A DNA stretch of 64,000 bases, from assembly GCA_014240065.1 (NCBI GenBank), contig JAAZXR010000005.1:1-64000 (forward strand), given 5' to 3'. The DNA comes from Myxococcales bacterium. Lineage in GTDB: Bacteria > Myxococcota_A > Polyangia > Nannocystales > Nannocystaceae. Below, one piece after another: positions 1-8,065 of the stretch. Every line of letters begins with the position of its first letter. Positions within the stretch are counted from its first letter, which is position 1. The notes under the pieces were generated by a model, which worked only from the letters and a program-made list of their open reading frames with translations, ran no database searches and was not told the origin of the DNA. The position numbers and the translations under genes are program-made.

Positions 1-1
1 C

Positions 2-1615
2 GGCGACGGTGATGGCGACGGTGATGGCGACGGTGATGGTGACGGCGACGGCGACGTGGACGTGGACGTGGATGGGCTGGTCTACGATCTTCGGGAGTGG
101 CCGCGCGCGAGCATCGACCCCGGCTGCATCACCATGCCCGGAGCCGGTCTCGAGGTGTCGACCGTCGGATACGTCCCGGCTCAGACGGCCGTGACCGACG
201 CCAACGGACAATTTCAGTTCACCCAGCTCGCGCCGCTGACGCCGGTCACAGTGGAGATCGAGTCCATTCCGTCGCAACCATCCACCTCTCTGCGGACGCA
301 GTCGCGCTTCGTCACGACCAACGCCCCGAGCCAGTCGTTGGCCCTGCCCAGTCACAGTTTTGAATGGCTGGCACAGACCGCCTTTGAGTGCGGCCTATAT
401 CCGACCCTCGATGCGGCGCTTTGGAATGCCACCTTCACCGGTCCGAACCCGGAACTAACCGTCACGAGCACCATCGTCGGACGCCTCTTGGAGCCCGCAG
501 GAGACGGGGATGGAGATGGCGACGGGGACTGCGATGTCGAATCATTCCCCTCGATTAACGATCAGGAGGGCGTGATTGGGGTGAGCCCCTACGCCCTCTC
601 GGTGGAGCTCGAAGCTGGAGGCGCCACCCAGCTCAACCTTCACGCGGAGGTGGGCACGACAAATCCAGATCCGACGGTGAACGAGATGTTCGTGTGCTTC
701 CTCGAACTCGACGACCAGAACCGCTTGGTCGGCTCGACGTCGAGCTTTAGCCAGGAAGGTGGTTTCTTCATCGCCTTCGGTCTCGAGAACTCGGGGGGGA
801 TCGGAAATGGGGTCGCCACCGTGGAGGCGACGGGATTCGGTTCCACCGTTGTCAACCTAAGTAGCGCCGGGACCACCGCAGTGATGGAGCTCTCGCGCAA
901 CGGCGAGCTGCTCGAGTACAACTTCGATCTCGATATCTATCCGATCTTTACCCAGTACGCTTGCAGCGCTTGTCATACACCGGGCGGGTTCGCTGTCGGC
1001 ACCACGACGATCAGCTATGGGTACGATTCGAGCGCTCCGCAAGCGACCATGGCCATCCACGCCGACGCCGCCGACAATCCCGGGGGGATCGACCCCGAAT
1101 TCGATTTCGTCGGTCCGTCGAATCAAGAGTGGGGCATCGGCCTGTATTCCGATGGCACCTGCGCCACACCGCCGGGGGGCGCTCTCGTCCCGTGCATGGA
1201 GGAGGATACGCCCACGGTCCCAGTGGGTTGGCGCTTCGGCTATCCCTCCATCTACGATGCCACGCCGGAGGAGGTTTATTTCATGCTGTCGCGAGGTCTG
1301 ACGCCATCGGACTACGACGATCAGGCGGCCCTCGATGCGAAGTTTATCTGCGAGCTCGATACGAACGGTGAACTGCTGACCCTCAACGGAGGCACCGTCA
1401 TCGACGCTGACGCGAGCACGAAGGAAAACGCCCGAATCTGCACCAACGCGCCCGAGAAGTCGCTGCTCGTGGATCGACCGCTATCCACCAGCGCAGACTC
1501 GGGATATGACCTCGTGCACCCCCAAGATAACCTCCCGTCCATGGACACTCCCGCCGTGCGTGCGATCATCGGGTGGATCGAGCAGGGGGCCCGCCGCGAG
1601 GTTTTGGCCCCCTAG
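2..1615 (+). CDS. Exported protein with Gly-Asp repeat, Ig-like module and c-type haem motif (5' truncated)
   Basis: The frame is already open at the window edge, so the start and any signal peptide lie upstream. It begins with a run of Gly-Asp pairs, then Val-Asp pairs; a second short Gly-Asp run ending in Cys lies near nt 505-532. The segment containing TDANGQFQFTQL resembles carboxypeptidase-regulatory-like (Ig-fold) domains of cell-surface proteins. Near nt 962-976 the motif CSACH is a c-type haem attachment site preceded by IYPIFTQYA, and the protein ends with AIIGWIEQGA, the usual end of PSCyt1-type cytochrome modules. It probably sits in the envelope and carries electrons, but no partner is visible. 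The tag stop follows a run of five C; one extra C would fuse it in frame with the next haem module (see findings). Confidence 0.75.
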   Translation, partial: GDGDGDGDGDGDGDGDGDVDVDVDGLVYDLREWPRASIDPGCITMPGAGLEVSTVGYVPAQTAVTDANGQFQFTQLAPLTPVTVEIESIPSQPSTSLRTQSRFVTTNAPSQSLALPSHSFEWLAQTAFECGLYPTLDAALWNATFTGPNPELTVTSTIVGRLLEPAGDGDGDGDGDCDVESFPSINDQEGVIGVSPYALSVELEAGGATQLNLHAEVGTTNPDPTVNEMFVCFLELDDQNRLVGSTSSFSQEGGFFIAFGLENSGGIGNGVATVEATGFGSTVVNLSSAGTTAVMELSRNGELLEYNFDLDIYPIFTQYACSACHTPGGFAVGTTTISYGYDSSAPQATMAIHADAADNPGGIDPEFDFVGPSNQEWGIGLYSDGTCATPPGGALVPCMEEDTPTVPVGWRFGYPSIYDATPEEVYFMLSRGLTPSDYDDQAALDAKFICELDTNGELLTLNGGTVIDADASTKENARICTNAPEKSLLVDRPLSTSADSGYDLVHPQDNLPSMDTPAVRAIIGWIEQGARREVLAP

Positions 1616-1962
1616 AGTTCACCACGGACATCGCGCCCATCTTCGCCGCCAACAACTGCGGGGGGTGCCACAGCGCGGGCGGCAACGCAGACACCGCCGC
1701 CAACGCGCAGGGAGGCTTCCCGTCCGTCTACGACGGCACCGCCCTGGAGATCTGGACCAACCTCACCGGCGACGGGGCCATGGTGTCGTGCAGCGGGACG
1801 GACAACTACCGGGTCTGCATCAACGATCCAGAGGCCTCGACCGTCTTGACCAATCCGCTCAACCTCAACAGCATGCACCTGCAGTTCTGGGTGTCGATGT
1901 CGGACCCCGACGCGGCGACGCTGTATCAGTGGATCCAGGAGGGGGCTGTGTTCACCCCCTAA
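1573..1962 (+). CDS. Second c-type haem module, probably the frameshifted C-terminus of the preceding gene
   Basis: This frame encodes FTTDIAPIFAANNCGGCH, with a clean CxxCH haem site, and ends in TLYQWIQEGAVFTP. That repeats the pattern of the preceding haem module (IYPIFTQYACSACH to WIEQGA), so the two look like tandem copies in one polypeptide. The formal GTG start lies inside the upstream gene and has no Shine-Dalgarno sequence or signal peptide, and a cytochrome module needs export to receive haem. The likely explanation is a single-base loss in the C5 run at 1608-1612, either real or a sequence error. If truly separate it would encode about 115-129 residues with no export signal. Confidence 0.6.
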   Translation: MDRAGGPPRGFGPLEFTTDIAPIFAANNCGGCHSAGGNADTAANAQGGFPSVYDGTALEIWTNLTGDGAMVSCSGTDNYRVCINDPEASTVLTNPLNLNSMHLQFWVSMSDPDAATLYQWIQEGAVFTP

Positions 1963-1965
1963 GGG

Positions 1966-2157
1966 TTACGGGGCGCACAGGCGCGTGACGAACGCGTCGT
2001 AGGAGCCTGCGGTCTCGAACCCGGGGACGGCGCCGTCGGTGTAGTCAGCGATGAACACGTTGCCAAAGTTGTCGGTGGCGACACCCTCAGAGAAGTCTCG
2101 TTCGTACCAAATTGACGAAACCATGATTGCGCACCGGTGTTGTCAAATTTGGAGAGC
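1966..2157 (-). pseudogene. Remnant of an SBBP (beta-propeller repeat) protein gene, truncated and frameshifted
   Basis: Read on the minus strand, the stretch encodes SKFDNTGAQSWFRQFGT, then, after a one-base frame change near 2090-2100, ERDFSEGVATDNFGNVF followed by IADYTDGAVPGFETAGSYDAFVTRL and a taa stop at 1966-1968. The sequence D-x-x-G-A-x-x-W-x-x-x-F-G followed by GVATDxxGNVF-x-A-x-Y matches SBBP repeats (PF06739), which form beta-propellers in myxobacterial surface proteins. Only about one repeat is left, with no start, and the fragment ends at a triple tandem repeat. It is the decayed 3' end of a larger gene. Confidence 0.6.
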
Positions 2158-2179
2158 GAACCCGCGAACCCGCGAACCC
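2156..2179. repeat. Three tandem copies of GCGAACCC
   Basis: Three perfect head-to-tail copies of the octamer gcgaaccc, followed by a partial gaacc. They mark the point where the similarity of the SBBP remnant to its family stops, so they may be connected with the deletion that truncated it. That link is inference. Confidence 0.7.
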
Positions 2180-2256
2180 GAACCGAGGGTCGTTTCGGCG
2201 GGGGTAGCGCGGGGCTTTGGATTTTATTGTCGAGGGGCGCAACGGGTTCTGAGGGT

Positions 2257-3009
2257 TCAGGGTTCACGCCGGTCTCGGCGCCGCGCGCCGCGATCGCCAA
2301 CGCGGATGGGGACGGAGATGCTCAGCTGCAGGACGTCCCGGAACCGTACCTGGTCGGTGGCGGCGAACAGCCAGCCCATGCCGGTGGACACGTGTACGAA
2401 CACCCGTTTCGCGATGCGAAAATCGAGGCCGCCGTACACGCCGACCATGCTGCGCAAGGGGACGTCCTCGGACGCGCCGACCTGGCCGCGAATCCGGGCG
2501 AAGGGGATGACCCATGGCGCCGGGAGCCAGCCCAGGCCCGCCTCGATGTAGGCCCCGGCCGCGAAGGGCTCCGGCGCGGGGACCTCGACGCAGTTGTCGC
2601 CGTCTTCGTCGCAGGCTTGGGTAGAGGTGACGTTGCTCCCGAAGCCAGCCGCGAGACCTCCGGCGAGGTCGGCGGTAACGCTGCGGAACAGCGGTGTGTT
2701 GCGGTTGTAGTCGCCGCGGTGTCGAATATTGTAGCGAACGCCGCCATGGGCCATGGCGCCGAGGTCGGGGTAGGCGGAGACGCCCGTCTCGACCCGCACC
2801 CGCGGGTGAACGGGGAGACCTGCGTGCACGCCGGCGCTGAGGAAGCTGACGTTGCCGTCGACCGTGACCTCCAGCTGGTCGGGCTCAAGACGTCCCGGCG
2901 CCCCGTAGCCCACCATGCGCGGTGGAGCAGGGAAGGAGATGCAGCCGGCGAGGCCCACGGCGAGCGCGAGCCCGAACGCGGATTCAGGCCAGGGACCCAG
3001 GCGACGCAT
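2257..3009 (-). CDS. Putative outer-membrane lipoprotein, probable beta-barrel
   Basis: A 250-residue protein starting MRRLGPWPESAFGLALAV with lipobox LAGC at about residue 23, so it is probably lipid-anchored. The rest is rich in alternating aromatic/hydrophobic strands with glycines (VSFLSAGVHAGL, GLDFRIAKRVFVHVSTGMGW), typical of small outer-membrane beta-barrels. A short acidic loop with two cysteines (ACDEDGDNCVEV) is near the middle. It lies 62 nt downstream of the large membrane-protein gene on the same strand and may be co-transcribed with it. No family is recognised; the function is unknown. Confidence 0.65.
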   Translation of the reverse strand: MRRLGPWPESAFGLALAVGLAGCISFPAPPRMVGYGAPGRLEPDQLEVTVDGNVSFLSAGVHAGLPVHPRVRVETGVSAYPDLGAMAHGGVRYNIRHRGDYNRNTPLFRSVTADLAGGLAAGFGSNVTSTQACDEDGDNCVEVPAPEPFAAGAYIEAGLGWLPAPWVIPFARIRGQVGASEDVPLRSMVGVYGGLDFRIAKRVFVHVSTGMGWLFAATDQVRFRDVLQLSISVPIRVGDRGARRRDRREP

Positions 3010-3071
3010 ATTCGATACGGTAGCCCACCCGAGTAGGTGAGGGAAAGCGCGCCAGGCCCAGCCGCGCCACG

Positions 3072-4871
3072 CTACGGCGCGGGGGTGACTTGGGCGGAGC
3101 CGTCGGCGGAGAATTGGACAGCCTGGAGACCCTCCGAGAGTTGCAGCGTGGCCTCTCCGAGGAGGCGACCACCATCTGTGGTCCAGCGCAGGTGAACGGT
3201 GGCGTGCGGCAGCTGGTCGAAGCGGACGCTGCGAGCGTCGCCCCCGGGGCCGGCCACGCGCCCGAACACGACGTTGGTGGGAGAGGCGCGAAGCTCAAGC
3301 CGGACCGCGGTGTCGGTGGCGGGGAGGTCCACCCGCAGGGACGCGTTCGGTGGGGCGAGCAGGGTGGGGGCGATGTCCACCGCACCGCGCTGGTGCAGGG
3401 CCTGCATCAACGACGCGGGCGGCTCTACGAGCGCCAGACTCGCCCAGCCGCGGCTGGTCGCGAGGATGCGGTCGGCGGTGAGCGTAGGCCACTGCGGACA
3501 CGAGCCGTCCCCCGCGCACGCGGGGATCTGCGACGGTACGAACCCTTGCCTTGGATCAGGGAACAAGCCCTCGCGCGCACCGGCAGGACGGATCCCGTGG
3601 GTCACCCGGTTGTAGTCGTTGACGGTGCTGAGGGCCGTGCCGGTCCAGGAGGCGTAGAGGCCGGCGTGCCAGCTGGGTCGCACAAAGGGCGCCCGCGAGG
3701 CGGCGTCCGCTGCGGTGGGCCCGTCGAACCACAGCACCCGCGTCTGCCGGCCACCGTCGCCGCGGAGTCCGTGTTCGATCTGGGCCAAGGCGGCGCCAGC
3801 GCGGCGGGCTGCCTGGGCCTCCATGATCATGCCGCCGCAGGCGAGCGCGGCAACGATCATCCCCGCCCGGCGCGCGCGGGCGCTGCGTTGCTCGATCCAC
3901 GGGAGCGCCCAGAGGAAGACGCCGACGCGCATGTGGATAAACCCCCAGCCCATGCCATGGATCGGGAGGAACAAGAACGCGACGAGCCACGGCCACGCGG
4001 TCTGCCATGGTGAGCGGCCGCCGGCGGGGGGCACACGGACCGTCCACAAGATCCCGAGAATGGACGCCACCGTCGCCAGCGCAGCGAGGCGGGTCTGGCC
4101 TGCGCTCTGGGTCCACAGCAGGTCGCGGATCCACTCGCTGGGGCCCGGCTGCAGCCACGGCTGCGCGTCACCGAAATAGGAATCAAGCTGGAGCGTTCGG
4201 GCGCGGACGAGACAAACGCCCGTCCAGATCACGGCGGGGAGCACGGCGAGCGTGGTCATCCGAACGCCTGACCAGTCCTCTTCGCGGCGCCGACTTGTGA
4301 CCACGCGCAGCAAGATCGCGTGGGCGACCGCCACGGCTCCGCCGTACATGTGCGCCCACACTCCGGCGACAGATAGCGCCGCACCCATGCCGAGCCAGCC
4401 CCACCCGGGGGCACGGGACGCGGCGCCCCTGTCGACGCAGGCCGCCGCCGCGAGGCCGAGGCCGAGACCGCAGGTGAAGTTAAAAAATCCCATGGCGCAC
4501 GGCCACCCCACCATGAACGCGAGGACGCACGCCATGGCCGGGGCGGGCTGGCCCCCGTGGCGCCGAGCGAGGTCCCACACCCCGGCCGCGGCGAGCAGCG
4601 CCGGGATCGTCTGGGCGAGCGCGGCGGCGTGGGCCAGAGACATCCACCGCGCGAACCAACCCGCGAGGGTGCCGAAGCCCTGGCCCGTCCACGCGGTGTT
4701 CGGGGCGAGCCACCCGGTGAACTGCTCGGGAGAGGCGCGCACGGCTGCGACCAAGAGATGTTGTGGGGCGTCGGTCCCCGGGGGCCACTCGGGGAGCCAC
4801 AACACCGACAGCGCCGACAGCAGGGCGCACGCACCGAGCCCGTGGGCGAGGCCGAAGCGGGGAGGCTTCAT
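3072..4871 (-). CDS. Polytopic membrane protein, glycosyltransferase-C-like architecture
   Basis: 599 residues. The first ~360 contain about nine or ten hydrophobic membrane segments (for example ACALLSALSVLWLPEW, GLGLGLAAAACV, WPWLVAFLFLPIHGMGW), and the last ~240 form a soluble domain. A hydrophobic N-terminus with GTDAPQHL in the first loop followed by many helices and an extracytoplasmic C-terminal domain resembles GT-C-fold glycosyltransferases and related sugar-lipid enzymes, but no diagnostic catalytic motif was identified, so this remains a structural guess. The ATG at 4871 is the first good start; upstream lies a 232-nt divergent promoter region shared with the next lipoprotein gene, in which no clear motif is visible. 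Confidence 0.65.
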   Translation of the reverse strand: MKPPRFGLAHGLGACALLSALSVLWLPEWPPGTDAPQHLLVAAVRASPEQFTGWLAPNTAWTGQGFGTLAGWFARWMSLAHAAALAQTIPALLAAAGVWDLARRHGGQPAPAMACVLAFMVGWPCAMGFFNFTCGLGLGLAAAACVDRGAASRAPGWGWLGMGAALSVAGVWAHMYGGAVAVAHAILLRVVTSRRREEDWSGVRMTTLAVLPAVIWTGVCLVRARTLQLDSYFGDAQPWLQPGPSEWIRDLLWTQSAGQTRLAALATVASILGILWTVRVPPAGGRSPWQTAWPWLVAFLFLPIHGMGWGFIHMRVGVFLWALPWIEQRSARARRAGMIVAALACGGMIMEAQAARRAGAALAQIEHGLRGDGGRQTRVLWFDGPTAADAASRAPFVRPSWHAGLYASWTGTALSTVNDYNRVTHGIRPAGAREGLFPDPRQGFVPSQIPACAGDGSCPQWPTLTADRILATSRGWASLALVEPPASLMQALHQRGAVDIAPTLLAPPNASLRVDLPATDTAVRLELRASPTNVVFGRVAGPGGDARSVRFDQLPHATVHLRWTTDGGRLLGEATLQLSEGLQAVQFSADGSAQVTPAP

Positions 4872-5103
4872 GGGCCGACCCTACCATGAGGCCCTTGGGT
4901 CTACGCCCGTGCGCGCGCGCCATCGTGAGTCCACCCGTGGCGCAAACGGGACGCGGTGGCAGCCCCCTCGAGAGCGTGGAGGGGTCGAGGGGCAACATCG
5001 AGCGGGCGCGTCGTGTGCCGCGCCTCGAGGCGACGGAGGCGCAGGTGAGGCGTGGGGCGAGTCCGTCGACTGCACGCGGCTCACGTACGCGGTACCATGC
5101 CTT

Positions 5104-6702
5104 GTGATCGGTCTTCTTGCCCCATCTTCGCGTCATGGTGCCGGGCTCGGTTCGGGGCGGGCGACCGGCCTCGGCGTGGTGCTCGCTGTGGCCGCCTTGT
5201 CTTCCACGCTCGCCTGCGCCCTCGGGGCGACCAAAGAAGACAAGCGCGCCTCCGGACAAAGCGGGCTCATGAGTCAGACCGCTGCCGGTCAAGACACCTG
5301 CGATCCCAAAAATCATAAGCGACCGTTCATCATCGAGTGGGACGCGACAGACATGTCGAGCTTCGAGCAGCACGCGGCCAACGACGTGGTGTTCGTGCGC
5401 TACGAGGGCTGCGACTTGCAGGTGCTCGACGAGTGTCGCAACGAGAGCATTCGCGGAGAGCAGGGCGCCTACAAGCCGGTGGAGTGGACCTCCGGATCTT
5501 TGGAGCGGATCGACATCGGGAGCGAGGCGGAGCTTTATGCCAAGCTCCCGCTCGCGAAGGTGAGCCTCGGCGCGCGGGTGGCGGGCGGAGAGACATTTCA
5601 TATGGAGTACTACGTGGCGGGGACGCGCACCGCCACCCGTGACGCGGTGTATTCGGCCGACCTCGAGGGGCGCTACGGATGCGACGGCGCTACGCACTTC
5701 GTGTACGGCTACAACCTCGGGGCGTTCGCCCTGGCGTCCCAGGCGCGCCTCGAATACGAGACCGGCGGCAGCGCCTTCGGCTTTGGCGCCGGAGGAAGAG
5801 GCGGTCGCAGCTACGCGGCAGACAAAAAGGGTGGCGACCTGTCGGTGTGCAGGGCCGATGACGCCACCGAGGTGCGAGGATGCAAGGCGCCGATTCGGCT
5901 GACGCTGCGGGACATCCGGCCCGGAGAATCCCCCGAAGATGTCGCGATGCGACAGCCGGAGGACGCGGCGTCGCTCTCGGCGGCCGCGGTGATCAACACG
6001 AAGATAGAGATGAGCGACGAGGCGCGGGCCAGGCTCGAAGCGGCCACGCGCAGCATGGCGGCACGCGACGGGAACAACTGCCTCACCGAGCTGGACGCCC
6101 ACGATGAGCTTGACCCGAAGCATGAGTCGAGCAACCCCGGCAGTGGCTTCGGCATGATGCGCGCCCAGTGTCTGATGTTGGCGGGGAAGTGCGACGCCGG
6201 GAAGGCGTTGATGACGAAGTCGTACGCCCAGACCGCCGGCATGGCGAGTCTAGCGCCCGAGCAAATTGACCGCACGGTCGAGGCGATGGCGGGCATGTAT
6301 TGCGAAGGCGAGCTCGCGCCGCGCGACGCCTTCATGAAGGCCCAAATGACCTTGCAGCGCGCCTACCAGGGGAAGATGGACGTGGCAGAGTGCGCGCGCG
6401 CCTACGAGACCGTGCTGCGGGTCAAGGACAAGGTGAAGCCAAGAGATGCGTACGACACCCAGTTTGAGGCGTCGAGTATCGCGGCGGTGCTGTTATCGTC
6501 GGCGCCGCGGTGCTTTGAGGCCGCCGGCGAATGCGAGAGGGCCTTCGAGACCTATGCGAAGCACTATCCTCCGGACGCGCTCGCGCGAATCAGCGATCCC
6601 GCCCAGCGCGACAAGATCCTACGGGACGGGTTCGCCTCCATGTTTCGCGTCTGTGGACCGAAGATCAAGGCCGCCGGCGAGACGGGCGAGGCGGCCCAGT
6701 GA
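5104..6702 (+). CDS. Large lipoprotein of unknown function with C-terminal helical region
   Basis: 532 residues from a GTG start. This start places a basic n-region and hydrophobic stretch GVVLAVAALSSTLAC before the lipobox cysteine. The frame stays open far upstream, but that part is Arg/Pro/Ala-rich and antisense to the neighbouring gene, so it is not coding. The middle part (RYEGCDLQVLDECR, RYGCDGATHFVYGYNLGAFA) contains spaced cysteines. The C-terminal ~200 residues are alpha-helical, with regularly spaced cysteines and a TPR-like feel (CLMLAGKCDAGKALM, AAGECERAFETYAKHY). Similar Cys-containing helical lipoproteins are common in myxobacteria without assigned function. Confidence 0.7.
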   Translation: MIGLLAPSSRHGAGLGSGRATGLGVVLAVAALSSTLACALGATKEDKRASGQSGLMSQTAAGQDTCDPKNHKRPFIIEWDATDMSSFEQHAANDVVFVRYEGCDLQVLDECRNESIRGEQGAYKPVEWTSGSLERIDIGSEAELYAKLPLAKVSLGARVAGGETFHMEYYVAGTRTATRDAVYSADLEGRYGCDGATHFVYGYNLGAFALASQARLEYETGGSAFGFGAGGRGGRSYAADKKGGDLSVCRADDATEVRGCKAPIRLTLRDIRPGESPEDVAMRQPEDAASLSAAAVINTKIEMSDEARARLEAATRSMAARDGNNCLTELDAHDELDPKHESSNPGSGFGMMRAQCLMLAGKCDAGKALMTKSYAQTAGMASLAPEQIDRTVEAMAGMYCEGELAPRDAFMKAQMTLQRAYQGKMDVAECARAYETVLRVKDKVKPRDAYDTQFEASSIAAVLLSSAPRCFEAAGECERAFETYAKHYPPDALARISDPAQRDKILRDGFASMFRVCGPKIKAAGETGEAAQ

Positions 6703-6759
6703 CCCCGAGCGCCGAGGCTGCGGCTTGGTGCGCGCTGGAGGACGGCGGCAAGAAAACTT

Positions 6760-6790
6760 GAGGGGGGCGTCGCGCAGGCGAGCCCCCCTC
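6760..6790. terminator. Hairpin between convergent genes
   Basis: A perfect 9-bp stem (gagggggGC / GCcccccctc type) around a 13-nt loop lies between two convergent genes. A second small hairpin, aaccactcagtggtt at 6798-6812 with 7-bp arms, follows next to the stop of the minus-strand gene. Neither has a run of U on either side, so they are probably bidirectional terminators or mRNA 3'-end stabilisers rather than textbook intrinsic terminators. Confidence 0.5.
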
Positions 6791-6817
6791 GGCATCGAAC
6801 CACTCAGTGGTTGACGA

Positions 6818-7570
<753 letters not shown>

Positions 7571-7994
7571 GGATAAACTGCGCTCGTCAGAGCAGCGACC
7601 GTAACGCATGTCACGCGGCTCGCCAAATAGAACCTGAAGCGATAAGATCTGCGCAAGCAGTGGGCCCTAGGACGACTCCAAGGCGTCGGACAGTTCCGGC
7701 AGGGGAGCACGCCAGAGCGCTGAAATGGCCTGGCTGGCGCCACATCCGCGGCCGAAAAATCTGCGCATGAAAACGACGCTCCGGGTCGCGGCCTCGCATC
7801 CAGCATGTACATGCCATTCGCTTCAAGCTGGTCCGAGTACCACGAAAGCGTCGTCATGGGCGTCCGTCAGCGCGAACTTGCGGTGACCACCCGTTCGCGC
7901 AGGGTGGTCGCCGGCCGAGGAAATGGATCGTAGTGCAGTTGGTCGACAAGAGTCTCAACGAAAATTCTGCCGGATTAAAGCGGCACGCGCAACA

Positions 7995-8022
7995 TTGACG
8001 CGTCGACGACAAGAGCAACAAT
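7995..8022 (+). promoter_or_regulatory. Possible sigma-70 type promoter before the hybrid kinase
   Basis: TTGACG at 7995-8000, a 16-bp spacer and AACAAT at 8017-8022 make a plausible -35/-10 pair about 45 nt upstream of the kinase start. The box lies in the 495-nt divergent gap (7571-8065) between the thioredoxin-like gene and the kinase. The rest of that gap shows no convincing ORF, RNA gene or long inverted repeat. Confidence 0.35.
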
Positions 8023-8065
8023 AGCGGTGTCACAAGCGCGGGACCGGCCGAATTGGAGACACTTG

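Noticed and set aside
4252-5103. Upstream extension of the lipoprotein frame at 5104
   Set aside because: Pro/Arg/Ala-rich and antisense to the membrane protein gene; a good signal peptide begins only at 5104.
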